A DNA stretch of 64,000 nucleotides from Lachnospiraceae bacterium (GCA_017624235.1 JAGANL010000013.1:160378-224377); one strand, 5' to 3'; shown: positions 46,129 through 56,174, numbered from the stretch's first letter. Program-made: numbers and translations. Notes: generated by a model not told the origin, from the letters alone.

Positions 46129-49100
46129 TTATGCCACTTTTACCGATTTTTTGTCCTTCTTCATGAACAATACCACAGACAGACATGCCAAACCGATGGC
46201 CAAAAACCACTTCGGATGAATCGGATCACCGGTCTTCGGTGAAGCATCCATTGCCGCCGTCAAATTCTGTGTATCCACATAAATGGTATACGGTGAAAAA
46301 TGTGTTGCCGTAAAGTTAATACACGGAACTCCATCAATGGTCTTAAAGGTTGCATTCAGCTTCTCTAATGTATCACCGTTCACCACTGCACCGGCCTTAT
46401 TGTTTCCGGCATAGGGAATCAGGTCATCCGGTATCGGCATCGTAATATTGACCGATAAACCGGTTGTATCCGTAATCGGTGTCGTTCCCGTGGAATCATA
46501 GAGACTGATGTCCATCGGATAATACCGGATGTGATCCAGCGAACCAAATTCCTTGGTCAATGCTGCTTCTACCGCCGCTGTTGCATAAGGATCCGAATTA
46601 ATGCGGACTACAAAATTATCCGTAGAACCGTCTACCGTCGCAGATGCCGTACCAGTATTGGACACGCCGATTCCATTCGGAATGGAAACGATGGTTCCGT
46701 TCTGTCCTGCATTGGCAGCAGTACTTCCTGTGCTGCCACCCACATTGCTTCCTCCTGCACTTCCGCTGGAGCTGCTGGAACTGCTTCCCGAACCGGAAGA
46801 GCCATTACCGGATACACCTGAACTGCTTCCGGTCGTCGAACCGGAACTGGTATTTGCGCTTTTTCCGTCATAGACCGCTGTTACGACCACATTGTTCGCA
46901 GGCATCGTAAAGGATGCACTCTGATTCTTTACATTGTCAATCGCTACGTTTAAGGAAGATGTTTCCCAACGGTCAAACTTTCGTCCGGTAGACGGTGCAT
47001 TCGCCGTAATGGAAACCTTGGCACCCTCCTCATAAGAGCCGCTGCCGGAACCATTGATGACCGTTACCGTATATATTTTCTTCTTGCTCGTATCGGTAGT
47101 ATTATCCGTATTGGAATTATCCGGGTTTGTCGGTGTACTCGGGTCCGTGTTGCCGCCGCTATTGGAACCATCCGGCTTGTACTGTGCCACAAAGGTAACA
47201 TCTGCCGTAATCTCCTGCGTTGACATTTTATTTACGGTCGGACTCCAGCCGGTAAAGGTATAACCGACTCTGATTGGATTATCCGGTACCTTGGCCGGAT
47301 TTCCGTCCTCGACATACTGCGTATCGGCAAGATAAGTTCCGTCATAATCCATGAAAATGACTTCCCACAAATCCTCTAACGGCTCAAAATCAATATTATA
47401 TGTCTTGGCATAACGATGCGCTGCACTATTGGTATAACTCTTAATCCTTACCTTACCCTCACCATGCGTAAAGGCATTGTTTCGAATCGATACTTCTTTA
47501 CCATAAATAATGGCATTGATCTGTTCGTTATTTGCAAATGCTTCCTCTTCAATCGCATTGATGTTACTTGGGAATTTTGCTTCGGTAATCTTACTGCAAT
47601 CCTTAAAGCAGGCTGTCGGAATTTCCGTCAGCTTATCGACCCCTGTAAAATCTACCTTACGAATCCCCTCACAGCTCTCAAATGCGCCTTCCTTTATGTG
47701 ACTCACTTGAGCCAGCAATGGGTCTGTCGTTGTATTAAGAGATGTACTTCCAACCGTCACACCATCCACAAGAGTTCCTCTTGTCGGCATACAGGTTTCA
47801 ATCGTCTTATAACCGGCATCGTTATTAGAATAAATAATTCCATTTTCGGCAGTAAACTTATCATTACCGATAAAATTAACCATTGAGCTACATCCCCGGA
47901 ACGGTGCTGTACCAATATCCTCACATGCACTGCCAATGGAAACGCTCTTCAATTTTTCGCAGCTGTCAAACGCATAGTCCGGCAGCCTGGTCACACTGAG
48001 CAGTTCGATGGATTCAACATAATCATTTCCCTTTTTCTGCTGTTGTTCCGTACTTTCGTCAAAATATCCACTAAACAGACCCGGCACCACATCTTCCGCA
48101 CTGCTTCCCGACTCTAAATACTTCCTGTATTTATTATCCTGCAGATACTCTGCAATATTGTAGCCATTATAGGTTCGATTTGCATTGTCATAATATGCCT
48201 GCACATCAATAGAGGTTACTCCCTCCGGTACAACAACATTAAAAATAGCATCCAGAATTTCCGAACCTTCCAACGTCATCTGCATAAAAGGCTCATTACT
48301 GTATGGGTCAGGTGAACCGTTTTTGATATTTTCATAGATGGCCTTTATAGAATAGGGATTGGCATCATAATAATCTGAAATTCCGTTTCCGTCCCCATCT
48401 TCCTTCCACGGGCCATCATCCGGAGCAGTAGTTCGATAATTATCATATTTTGCATCTTTATAATAGGCCGTAAAATACTTTTCCATTTTCTCGCATAATG
48501 CCCTATTACTCTCATCTACATCTTCATAAAACGGGTAATCAACCAATACCGGTTCATTGGTTGCATTATCAATAATGATGGTCATATTCTGAGGCGATAT
48601 GGACTTATAACAAATCCGAAGATTTTTTTCCTGATTTGCATAAGTTTGAGGATTAATTGCATGCTCATAAGGCCCATATCCACCCTGGGCAATACCGCGG
48701 AAAATAATCGGAGAACCACCCGTTGTAAAAGCATTGTTTCCTAACGTAACATTTCCCGACGCATTGTTTCCGTTCGGGGTATCAAAGGTTACATCAAAAG
48801 TAACGCTCGGGTCATCCGTTCCACAATTCGCAAACGCTTCATTTCCAACAGAAGAAACAGAACCACTCAGCACAACCTTCTTTAATTTCGGACAGTCCTT
48901 GAAAACGCCATCACCAATAGACTGTATTGCGGAATTTTCATCAAAGGTAATCTCGGTAATGTAGTCCTTCATCTTATGTCCATATAAATCCTCCTGATCA
49001 AAGCTTCCCGATTCAATCGAAGTAATCAACCGGTCTCCCGCGTAAGCCGGAATGGAAATATCAGACGGCGAATGAGAACAGGTTCCGCTCTGAGTCGGTT

Positions 49101-50982
49101 CAAATGTACAGGAATAAAGTGCTCCGCTATCATCCACCAAAAGCAGCTTCTCATCCTGGCAGATTTCATAATAGGAGCTTCCATCCGTATCAACAAACAA
49201 ATAAGGAATTGCTTTCGGAAGTCCAACCGATTTTGCATACCAGGTAGAGGTTCTTGACAGAGCCGGATTCCTGTTATCTCCCTTTTTATATTTGGACCCC
49301 TTGATATAGAATTGCTCGTTTATTACCTCGTTAAACGCGTCTGCAGGGAAAGAAATATCTGCCGTTGCCATGGAGTTGCTATCAGCAGGAAACTCTACCC
49401 AGTCCAGATTATAGCAGTTTAAAAAAGTATACTGTGGAATCGAATGGTCATTCGGATCAGTTATATGCTCGATTTCTACCTTGGGCATCGTAATCTCTCT
49501 TAAGCCTGTCCGGTTTGCAAAAATCTTGTCTCCCAGTTTGATCCTTGCAGTTGTCGGTACACCTAACGGGAAAGTAAACTTATCCATCTCCCCTTCCGTG
49601 GTAGAAGAAAACGCAAAAGCCCCCTCCCCAATCTCTGTGACCGCATCATTTGCCGTATTCCAGTCAAAATTTTGGATTCTCGGGCAGTCAAAAAAGGCAT
49701 ATGGACCAATTTTAAAATAACTTCTGGTTGCATTTTCCACCACAATCGTTGACAGATTGGAGCAGCCATTAAATGCACCCGGCCCAATTTCCTGCAAGGA
49801 ACTTGCAAAGGTAATATCCGAAATACCGGATGCTGCAAATGCCTCAGTACCAATTGTTTTTAAGGATGACATAATATCCATCTGCTTAATGGAAGTACAT
49901 CCTTTGAAGGCACGGTTTCCCAGTGCCTCAATACCAATACCGGACAGATTCGTAATAGAAGTTGCTCCCTCGAATGCCTCATCACCGATATATTTTGTCT
50001 GTTCCGGCAAGGATAACTCCCTTAAGTTTACAACTCCCTTAAATGCCCTAGGTGCAATTGCAGTAACAGCGGTTAACTCAGTTTTCGGCAAGAAACCATT
50101 AGCATCGTATCTGTTCTGCGGCAAAGGAATCAACTCTTCATCCACAGTGTTCCCTGTTTCCTCTGCAATCTTGGTGACAAGACGTGGGATATACACCTTC
50201 TTCAAAACCGTATCATTGCCGCTAACCGTATCTCTAACTGGCTTCTGACAAGCTACAAGCCGAAATGCCGGATCCCTAATATCTATATCCTTTTCACAAT
50301 AATACTGCATTGCATTATCGGGATTTCCTGCAATATCTGCTTCCTTAAACGTTGCATGCGGTTCCTGTGCCGGATCTCTTCTATCATCCGGAAGGGAATT
50401 CCAAGCATCCCACTGTTCTTTATAATTCTTATAAGATTCTTTAAAATATCGTTTAATCGTTGCAAGATCCGTTCCCTCATTTGGATTTGATAAAGTCCAT
50501 TCCTGTGTAGAAATCTTCAGTCTCTCCAGCCAAGTATCATATGTTGCCGTTTCTACTTCCTGATATTCAGAATAAACAGACTGTCCAATATCAATACTTT
50601 GCTGAGGATAATTGTCATTATATTTTGAAATAATAGTATTGACATTACCATTCACCGTTTTCTGATAATAACGGAACAGCCAGTGTAACTGCCAACTCCC
50701 TCCAACTTGAATCAAACGATAGCCTGTTCCATCTGATTCAGCAAAATCATCCAAATCTTCGATACCTTCAATCGTAAGGTCTCTTCCCGGAACATACGTT
50801 ACCGGCTCCTGCCGTACACTAACCCCTGTAGTCCCGCCAGATGACGGATCAGCCGCTGCGGTTTCCGGTACCGGAATCGCTGCCACACCGATTGCCGTAA
50901 TCATCAGTACGGCCGCCAGCGCTTTTCTGACACTCCTTTTTAATCTCCTTGTCACTTTCTTTTTGGGTGCTCTTTTGGTCAT
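46129..50982 (-). CDS. giant BspA-like LRR surface protein with InlB-type repeat and SPKTG anchor
   Basis: This is a surface protein of about 1617 residues. ATG 50982 is chosen because AAAGGAGAGG lies just upstream. It gives a basic N-terminus and a hydrophobic signal (ALAAVLMITAIGVAAIPV). Several BspA-type LRR blocks cover about residues 295-560, 640-760 and 1020-1210, with long insertions between them. An InlB/Listeria-Bacteroides repeat (VGYTFTGWSPTVNKMSTQEI, about 1215-1285) and a second beta repeat (about 1310-1385) follow. A Ser/Gly linker of roughly 60 residues, a beta domain ending in THFSPYTIYV, then SPKTGDPIHPKW, a hydrophobic stretch and KKDKKSVK complete it. SPKTG is the sorting motif known for class B sortase substrates in Clostridioides. 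It lies 73 bp after the sortase gene. Confidence 0.92.
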   Translation of the reverse strand: MTKRAPKKKVTRRLKRSVRKALAAVLMITAIGVAAIPVPETAAADPSSGGTTGVSVRQEPVTYVPGRDLTIEGIEDLDDFAESDGTGYRLIQVGGSWQLHWLFRYYQKTVNGNVNTIISKYNDNYPQQSIDIGQSVYSEYQEVETATYDTWLERLKISTQEWTLSNPNEGTDLATIKRYFKESYKNYKEQWDAWNSLPDDRRDPAQEPHATFKEADIAGNPDNAMQYYCEKDIDIRDPAFRLVACQKPVRDTVSGNDTVLKKVYIPRLVTKIAEETGNTVDEELIPLPQNRYDANGFLPKTELTAVTAIAPRAFKGVVNLRELSLPEQTKYIGDEAFEGATSITNLSGIGIEALGNRAFKGCTSIKQMDIMSSLKTIGTEAFAASGISDITFASSLQEIGPGAFNGCSNLSTIVVENATRSYFKIGPYAFFDCPRIQNFDWNTANDAVTEIGEGAFAFSSTTEGEMDKFTFPLGVPTTARIKLGDKIFANRTGLREITMPKVEIEHITDPNDHSIPQYTFLNCYNLDWVEFPADSNSMATADISFPADAFNEVINEQFYIKGSKYKKGDNRNPALSRTSTWYAKSVGLPKAIPYLFVDTDGSSYYEICQDEKLLLVDDSGALYSCTFEPTQSGTCSHSPSDISIPAYAGDRLITSIESGSFDQEDLYGHKMKDYITEITFDENSAIQSIGDGVFKDCPKLKKVVLSGSVSSVGNEAFANCGTDDPSVTFDVTFDTPNGNNASGNVTLGNNAFTTGGSPIIFRGIAQGGYGPYEHAINPQTYANQEKNLRICYKSISPQNMTIIIDNATNEPVLVDYPFYEDVDESNRALCEKMEKYFTAYYKDAKYDNYRTTAPDDGPWKEDGDGNGISDYYDANPYSIKAIYENIKNGSPDPYSNEPFMQMTLEGSEILDAIFNVVVPEGVTSIDVQAYYDNANRTYNGYNIAEYLQDNKYRKYLESGSSAEDVVPGLFSGYFDESTEQQQKKGNDYVESIELLSVTRLPDYAFDSCEKLKSVSIGSACEDIGTAPFRGCSSMVNFIGNDKFTAENGIIYSNNDAGYKTIETCMPTRGTLVDGVTVGSTSLNTTTDPLLAQVSHIKEGAFESCEGIRKVDFTGVDKLTEIPTACFKDCSKITEAKFPSNINAIEEEAFANNEQINAIIYGKEVSIRNNAFTHGEGKVRIKSYTNSAAHRYAKTYNIDFEPLEDLWEVIFMDYDGTYLADTQYVEDGNPAKVPDNPIRVGYTFTGWSPTVNKMSTQEITADVTFVAQYKPDGSNSGGNTDPSTPTNPDNSNTDNTTDTSKKKIYTVTVINGSGSGSYEEGAKVSITANAPSTGRKFDRWETSSLNVAIDNVKNQSASFTMPANNVVVTAVYDGKSANTSSGSTTGSSSGVSGNGSSGSGSSSSSSSGSAGGSNVGGSTGSTAANAGQNGTIVSIPNGIGVSNTGTASATVDGSTDNFVVRINSDPYATAAVEAALTKEFGSLDHIRYYPMDISLYDSTGTTPITDTTGLSVNITMPIPDDLIPYAGNNKAGAVVNGDTLEKLNATFKTIDGVPCINFTATHFSPYTIYVDTQNLTAAMDASPKTGDPIHPKWFLAIGLACLSVVLFMKKDKKSVKVA

Positions 50983-51055
50983 TATTACCTCTCCTTTGGT
51001 ATATAAACCCTTATTCCTTATTTCCCACTCCAAAATGATTCATGGGAATCCACTA

Positions 51056-52243
51056 TCACGAAATCCGTTTCGCTACAACGACAAAACGTCCATCCTCTTC
51101 ACTGTTGTCACAGGTCGAAAGAGTCAACAGACTATCCCCATAGGACGCTTTTATACCGGACTGGAACAATGACATTTCTGCCATTGCATCCATTGCGGAA
51201 TCAAACTCTGCTTCCGAACCCGCATCAATAAACTGATAATATTTAAAGGTAATCTCATCCTCGTAAAAAATACGGGAACGGAATACATACATTACCTCAT
51301 AGGTGCCCCTTTCATAAATCGTATCAAACTGAATCTGCCTATGTGCTTTGGCATATTCCGGATTGCTGTATTTATTCAGATCGCCAAACATTTTTCCCGA
51401 CCGCATATGATGCCCATATATGATCAGATTGGTGCTCGGCTTTAATACATCACACGCCGGATCCAGAAACAGAGAACCATTCCTGTCATATTCCTGATTA
51501 AAATTATGTGTTAAATAATAATCCGTACTGGAAGACTGCATGACAGGGTAATCTATTATTGTATCGTCAATTTTTAGCCATCCGATTAGACTTTTATTCT
51601 TATTATATAAAGTTTTATATTCATCCAGGATGTCCGGGACTTCCTTTTCACCCGTTTTATGTACAACTGTCCCCCCGGAAAGCACCGTGCTGTTCTTCAA
51701 TCCTGCCAGAGTGTCGGAATTGCTCTGATTTCTGGCAGCGGTATAATTATAAAAAGCAAAATACCCGAGGCACACAACCGCCGTCAGGGCACAGCCCGCT
51801 ACAATCCATTTGCGCCGCTTCTCCCGTTTATCAAGCTCCTCCAGTATAATCTTCTGCATATCAGGATCATAGGTTTCCAAACGGATTGTTTTTTTCTGAC
51901 CTTTGACGGATTGCTTCTGTGAAACCTCCGCCTTATTCCTCTCTTTTTTGCTTCTCCTCTTTCCTGAACCTTTCTTTTCAGGAATCAGTCTGCCATCATA
52001 TCCCTGCTTCTTGTATTTTTGAGCCAGCTCATAAACTTCATCATCAAAATCCCGCCCCAGCATCGTCTCAAACTGGTACTGCTCCTGCTCCATTCTGTGA
52101 GACAGCGCAACCACCGCATTGGGATTTTGAAAATCCGTCATTGCTCTCAGGGAATCTATCTTCTGTTTATCTCTCAATCCCGCCTGATAATCGGCAGCGG
52201 TCCGAAATACCCTGCCCTCAATCGTCCATCTGCTGTCAGCCAT
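51056..52243 (-). CDS. srtB: class B sortase
   Basis: This is a membrane transpeptidase of about 395 residues that should attach SPxTG proteins to the cell wall. An unusually long cytoplasmic N-terminal part (about 130 residues, with the basic KKGSGKRRSKKERNK) precedes one membrane segment (WIVAGCALTAVVCLGYFAF, about 140-160). The catalytic domain has DYPVMQSSSTDYYLTHNF, the His in LIIYGHHMRSGKMFGDL, the Cys in LTLSTC and the Arg in DGRFVVVAKR, with Cys and Arg only eight residues apart. ATG 52243 is used. A GTG three codons earlier is also possible, since AGGAG lies 4 bases before it. The two LRR genes downstream encode its likely substrates. Confidence 0.92.
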   Translation of the reverse strand: MADSRWTIEGRVFRTAADYQAGLRDKQKIDSLRAMTDFQNPNAVVALSHRMEQEQYQFETMLGRDFDDEVYELAQKYKKQGYDGRLIPEKKGSGKRRSKKERNKAEVSQKQSVKGQKKTIRLETYDPDMQKIILEELDKREKRRKWIVAGCALTAVVCLGYFAFYNYTAARNQSNSDTLAGLKNSTVLSGGTVVHKTGEKEVPDILDEYKTLYNKNKSLIGWLKIDDTIIDYPVMQSSSTDYYLTHNFNQEYDRNGSLFLDPACDVLKPSTNLIIYGHHMRSGKMFGDLNKYSNPEYAKAHRQIQFDTIYERGTYEVMYVFRSRIFYEDEITFKYYQFIDAGSEAEFDSAMDAMAEMSLFQSGIKASYGDSLLTLSTCDNSEEDGRFVVVAKRIS

Positions 52244-52318
52244 GGGTAACACGTGACTCCTTTCCCTGCATGACCTTGAGGCATACTTTACCTAATTTTA
52301 TTTTGACATATATTATTT

Positions 52319-52346
52319 ATTTTACTATATCTTGAAAGAAAATCAA
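52319..52346 (-). promoter_or_regulatory. candidate promoter of the sortase/LRR operon
   Basis: The minus strand has TTGATT (52346-52341), a 16-bp spacer and TAAAAT (52324-52319) in a very AT-rich region. The leader to the sortase start is about 70 nt. No other good sigma-A match was seen upstream of the sortase. Confidence 0.5.
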
Positions 52347-52413
52347 GTTTTTTGTCCATATATAGATCAATATATAAAAATAAAAAAGCTTTTCCTTTTT
52401 CTGTTTTGCCGGA

Positions 52414-52444
52414 AACATTGACATGCCATGGCTCATAGTATAAA
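52414..52444 (+). promoter_or_regulatory. SigK-like (or weak SigA) promoter of the Cys/Gly-rich gene
   Basis: AACA (52414-52417), a 16-bp spacer and CATAGTATA (52434-52442) fit the mother-cell SigK consensus (mACm, 16-17 bp, CATAnnnTA). The same region also contains TTGACA (52418-52423) 15 bp before TATAAA (52439-52444), a short-spaced SigA possibility. The encoded protein type favours a late sporulation promoter. Confidence 0.55.
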
Positions 52445-52475
52445 GCATAAATAAATTATTTTTGGAGGCTCTCAT

Positions 52476-52760
52476 ATGAGTGACTTATCAGCTACACACT
52501 GCGGATGCAACGGAAACAATTCCTGTGGATGTAACAATGGATGCGGCAGCTTAATCTGGATCATCATCTTATTCTGTATCTGTGGAAACGGCTTCGGCGG
52601 ATGCGGCAATGGATGCGACAATGACTGTGGTTGCAACAATGGATGCGGCTTCGGGGGAAACGGCTGCGAAACCCTGATTCTCTTAATCATCCTGTTCTGC
52701 TGCTGCGGAAACGGAAACGGCTTCCTTGGCGGATGCGGCTGTGGTAACAACTGCTGCTAA
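52476..52760 (+). CDS. cysteine/glycine-rich small protein (chorion-class high-cysteine type)
   Basis: This is a protein of 94 residues with about 20 cysteines, mostly in CGC, CGN and NNGCG repeats with Gly and Asn. Two hydrophobic stretches, SLIWIIILFCICGNG (about 25-39) and ETLILLIILFCCCGNG (about 66-81), look like an internal duplication separated by a Cys/Gly/Asn-rich linker. Such proteins occur in spore-forming clostridia, where automated annotation often calls them chorion-class high-cysteine proteins. A spore-coat role is likely by composition and by the SigK-like promoter, but not shown. TTTGGAGG lies 7 bases before the ATG, and a strong stem-loop follows. Confidence 0.82.
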   Translation: MSDLSATHCGCNGNNSCGCNNGCGSLIWIIILFCICGNGFGGCGNGCDNDCGCNNGCGFGGNGCETLILLIILFCCCGNGNGFLGGCGCGNNCC

Positions 52761-52765
52761 TCTCG

Positions 52766-52813
52766 GCGGATTTTGCAGAAGGACTTCGAAAAAGCGAAGT
52801 CCTTCTTCTCCGC
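52766..52813 (+). terminator. strong stem-loop after the Cys/Gly-rich gene
   Basis: AGAAGGACTTCG/CGAAGTCCTTCT (52777-52788 with 52795-52806) forms a perfect 12-bp stem, with further GCGGA/TCCGC pairing outside it (52766-52770, 52809-52813). There is no long U-run, so it may terminate partially or stabilise the mRNA. Confidence 0.6.
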
Positions 52814-52872
52814 ATAAATAGCGGAATCATCACATAAACTTTTTGATAAGAGGAAAGCTGCCAGGTGTTTCA

Positions 52873-53373
52873 ATGGAAAACAAAGAAAAAGAAGATGACA
52901 GTGTTCTGGCATTCGATACATTGTTCACAACCAACTCCATCCAGATTCTGAAAATCATCCTTCCCTGTATTCCCGCCAAAATACAGCGGCATCTTGCTGT
53001 CTACATTAAATACCTGGAGCTGCAATACACCATACAGTATTTTAAAATACACCCTGTGTCTTTTGGCGGCCGCCTTTTAGAAAATCAGACACAGGACATC
53101 CAAAGCATCCTGCCAAAGCTGCAGGGATACCTGTCACCTGCAGGCAAATCCCAGTTAGAACAGCTTATGGGAATGCTGCAGACCTTTAAAACCATACAGG
53201 AAATGAAATCCATGATGGACATGATGAATGCCTTTTCCGACAATAACGATTCGGCATCCGGCTTGGGAGACTTTTTTAATGCCTCTGCCGGCAGTGATCC
53301 CATGGAATTTCTAAAAGGCATGCTGACGCCGGAGCAGCAGGCCATGTTTGACATGTTCAGCGCGGATACATAA
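52873..53373 (+). CDS. hypothetical protein
   Basis: This is a protein of about 166 residues that I do not recognise. An acidic/basic start (MENKEKEDDSV) precedes a hydrophobic helical region (ILKIILPCIPAKIQRHLAVY, about 26-46). The C-terminal half is rich in Met, Gln and Phe (LMGMLQTFKTIQEMKSMMDM; then GMLTPEQQAMFDMFSA), resembling amphipathic helices. ATG 52873 has AGGTG 5 bases upstream. A TTG ten codons earlier is an alternative. It is followed 26 bp later by another small gene, and both share a Met-rich, helix-forming C-terminus. The position behind a spore-type gene hints at, but does not show, a sporulation role. Confidence 0.75.
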   Translation: MENKEKEDDSVLAFDTLFTTNSIQILKIILPCIPAKIQRHLAVYIKYLELQYTIQYFKIHPVSFGGRLLENQTQDIQSILPKLQGYLSPAGKSQLEQLMGMLQTFKTIQEMKSMMDMMNAFSDNNDSASGLGDFFNASAGSDPMEFLKGMLTPEQQAMFDMFSADT

Positions 53374-53399
53374 TCTCAACACAAATCAGGAGGCAGCTT

Positions 53400-53672
53400 A
53401 TGGAAGAAAACAGTTGGATGAAGGATCCCTCTCTTGCAGATATCGATCCTAAAAAATTGAATTTTATGCAGAAAATGTTTTTGGAAAGTCGCTCGCTTTC
53501 CCAAAAAGAAATGATTCCCTTTTTCATGGCGTTGGCTATGAAAAGCAAAAAGGAAAATATTCATTTTACCGAAGACGAAACCAATCGGATTATTTCTGTA
53601 CTGAAAGCGAACAGTACACCCGATGAACTGCGAAAAATGGATTTTATCATGAAAAAATGGGGAAAGAAATAA
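53400..53672 (+). CDS. hypothetical small protein
   Basis: This is a 90-residue, lysine-rich, soluble and probably all-helical protein of unknown function. Visible features are DPKKLNFMQKMFLESRSLSQKEMIPFFMAL (in two adjoining helices) and a C-terminal KMDFIMKKWGKK. GGAGG lies 8 bases before the ATG. It is co-directional with the gene at 52873-53373 (26-bp gap), and a terminator overlaps its last codons. The two look like a small conserved operon. Confidence 0.78.
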   Translation: MEENSWMKDPSLADIDPKKLNFMQKMFLESRSLSQKEMIPFFMALAMKSKKENIHFTEDETNRIISVLKANSTPDELRKMDFIMKKWGKK

Positions 53673-53690
53673 TTTCCTTCCCCATTCATT
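53656..53690. terminator. bidirectional terminator between the small operon and leuS
   Basis: AATGGGGAA/TTCCCCATT (53656-53664 with 53678-53686) forms a 9-bp stem whose 5' arm lies in the last codons of the 90-residue gene. It lies between two convergent genes. Confidence 0.8.
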
Positions 53691-53712
53691 TCCATAAATC
53701 CAATCACTTTTC

Positions 53713-56127
53713 TTATGGTTTTACTACAATATTGACCAGTCTTCCCGGTACATAAATTTCCTTCACAATATTTCCTGCAAGCTTATCGCCCAATGCTTCT
53801 TTGCCTGCCTGAATGGCATCCTCTTTTGCAACATCTGTAGCAACCTGAATCACTGTTTTTACCTTGCCATTGATCTGTACCGCAATTTCCACAGTAGATT
53901 CCACAGTCTTAGCCTCATCATACTCCGGCCAGGTTTGCTGATATACATATCCCTGTTCCCCAATCAGTTGCCAAAGCTCTTCTGTGATATGCGGTGCAAC
54001 CGGATTCAATAAGGTAATCAGTGTCTTAAACTCGCCTCTTGTGACGGAGTTTTTCTTATAAAATTCATTGATCAATGCCATCATAGCAGCGATTGCTGTA
54101 TTGTATTTCAGATTTTCATAATCACTGCTTACCTTCTTGATGGTCTGATGCATCTTCGTCTCCAGTTCCCTGGAGTAGCCATCTCCGTCAACCAGAATAT
54201 CCTGTAGCTTCCAGACACGCTCTAAGAATCTGCGGCATCCCTTAACACCATCCTCAGACCAGGAAGCGCTCAAGTCAAACGCACCAATGAACATTTCATA
54301 GGTACGCAGTGTATCCGCACCGTATTCTCTTACGATATCATCCGGATTTACCACGTTGCCGCGGGATTTGCTCATCTTCTCCCCATTGGAACCAAGAATC
54401 ATACCATGGGAGGTTCTCTTCTGATACGGCTCCTGGCATGGAACAACACCCTGATCATATAAGAACCGATGCCAGAAACGGGAATACAACAGATGCAATG
54501 TCGTATGCTCCATACCGCCATTATACCAGTCTACCGGAAGCCAGTATTCCAGTGCTTCCTTACTTGCCAGCGCTTCGTTATTATTCGGGTCCGTATAACG
54601 CAGGAAATACCAGGAGGAACCTGCCCACTGCGGCATGGTGTCCGTCTCTCTCTTTGCCGGGCCGCCACAGCACGGACAAGTCGTATTGACCCAATCGGTC
54701 ATCGCTGCCAGCGGGGACTCTCCGTTATCGGTAGGCATATAGCTCTCTACATCAGGAAGCTCTAACGGAAGCTCACTTTCATCTAACGGTACAAAACCGC
54801 ACTTCTCACACTGTACAATCGGAATCGGCTCACCCCAGTAACGCTGACGGGAGAAGACCCAGTCTCTTAATTTAAAGTTCGTCTTTCTCTGTCCGATACC
54901 CTTTTCTGTCAGGAAATCTTTGATTTTTTCCTTTGCTTCCTCTACGGACAATCCGGTCAGGAATCCGGAATTGACCATGGTTCCGGTTGCAACATCCGTA
55001 AATGCCTCTTCCTGTACGCTGACCTTGCTTCCGGCTACGACTTCAATAATCGGGAGATCAAACTTTTTAGCAAAGTCCCAGTCTCTTTCATCATGTGCCG
55101 GCACTGCCATAATTGCACCGGTTCCATAGGTCATCAGTACATAATCGGAAATCCAGATTGGAATCTCTTTCTCATTGACCGGATTGACAGCAGTCAATCC
55201 ATCCAGAACGACACCGGTCTTGTCTTTGGCTAATTCGGTACGCTCAAAGTCAGACTTTCTGGCCGCCTGTGCCCGGTATTCCATGATGGCATCCCAGTTC
55301 TTGATTTCATCCTTATACTTATCAATAATCGGGTGCTCCGGTGAAACTACCATATAGGTTGCTCCAAATAAGGTGTCCGGTCTTGTCGTATACACACGGA
55401 GCTTATCCTCTTTGCCTTTGATTGAGAAATCTACCTCCGCACCTTCGGATTTGCCAATCCAGTTTTTCTGAGATACCTTGACACGTTCAATATAGTCTAC
55501 CGTATCCAGGCCCTGAATGAGCTTATCGGCATATTCTGTAATCTTTAACATCCACTGGCTCTTGACACGGCGCACAACCTCGGAACCACAACGCTCACAT
55601 ACACCGTTTACAACCTCCTCGTTTGCAAGCCCTACCTTACAGGAGGTACACCAGTTGATCGGCATCTCGCTCTTATAAGCCAGTCCTGCCTTGAACAGCT
55701 TTAAGAAAATCCACTGTGTCCAGTGATAATAATTCGGATCTGTCGTATTGATTTCACGATCCCAGTCGAAAGAATATCCTAAGGAGTGAAGCTGATTTTT
55801 AAAGCGCTCCACATTATTTTTGGTTACGATCTTCGGGTGGATGTGATTCTTGATTGCATAATTTTCTGTAGGAAGACCGAACGCATCCCATCCCATCGGA
55901 TACAACACGTTGTACCCCTGCATTCTTCTCTTTCTTGCTACAATATCCAAGGCGGTATACGGTCTCGGATGTCCTACATGAAGCCCCTGTCCTGACGGAT
56001 ACGGGAACTCTACCAGTGCATAATATTTCGGCTTGGAATAATCATCGGAGGTCTTAAATGCCTTCTCCTTATCCCAAACAGCCTGCCACTTCTGCTCTAC
56101 TTCTCTGTGATTATATGGTACTGCCAT
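53713..56127 (-). CDS. leuS: leucyl-tRNA synthetase
   Basis: This is a class I aminoacyl-tRNA synthetase of 804 residues, the usual bacterial length. The HIGH-like motif is HVGHPRP near residue 50, the zinc-like cysteines are in WCTSCKVGL and CERCGSEV, the CP1 editing domain has [21 protein letters not shown], a second Cys cluster is CEKCGF/CPCCGG, and KMSKS is at about 584. The C-terminal domain ends in [11 protein letters not shown]. It has its own consensus promoter with a leader of only about 40 nt, so there is no T-box leader of the type that controls many Firmicutes synthetase genes. Confidence 0.98.
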   Translation of the reverse strand: MAVPYNHREVEQKWQAVWDKEKAFKTSDDYSKPKYYALVEFPYPSGQGLHVGHPRPYTALDIVARKRRMQGYNVLYPMGWDAFGLPTENYAIKNHIHPKIVTKNNVERFKNQLHSLGYSFDWDREINTTDPNYYHWTQWIFLKLFKAGLAYKSEMPINWCTSCKVGLANEEVVNGVCERCGSEVVRRVKSQWMLKITEYADKLIQGLDTVDYIERVKVSQKNWIGKSEGAEVDFSIKGKEDKLRVYTTRPDTLFGATYMVVSPEHPIIDKYKDEIKNWDAIMEYRAQAARKSDFERTELAKDKTGVVLDGLTAVNPVNEKEIPIWISDYVLMTYGTGAIMAVPAHDERDWDFAKKFDLPIIEVVAGSKVSVQEEAFTDVATGTMVNSGFLTGLSVEEAKEKIKDFLTEKGIGQRKTNFKLRDWVFSRQRYWGEPIPIVQCEKCGFVPLDESELPLELPDVESYMPTDNGESPLAAMTDWVNTTCPCCGGPAKRETDTMPQWAGSSWYFLRYTDPNNNEALASKEALEYWLPVDWYNGGMEHTTLHLLYSRFWHRFLYDQGVVPCQEPYQKRTSHGMILGSNGEKMSKSRGNVVNPDDIVREYGADTLRTYEMFIGAFDLSASWSEDGVKGCRRFLERVWKLQDILVDGDGYSRELETKMHQTIKKVSSDYENLKYNTAIAAMMALINEFYKKNSVTRGEFKTLITLLNPVAPHITEELWQLIGEQGYVYQQTWPEYDEAKTVESTVEIAVQINGKVKTVIQVATDVAKEDAIQAGKEALGDKLAGNIVKEIYVPGRLVNIVVKP

Positions 56128-56174
56128 AATGATTTCCTCTTCCCTGTCTTTTCGTTTTGTTCAAACTATCGCCT

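Noticed and set aside
43281-50982. Repeat array or CRISPR in the LRR genes
   Set aside because: The periodicity is protein-level leucine-rich repeats; the DNA repeats are degenerate and without uniform spacers.
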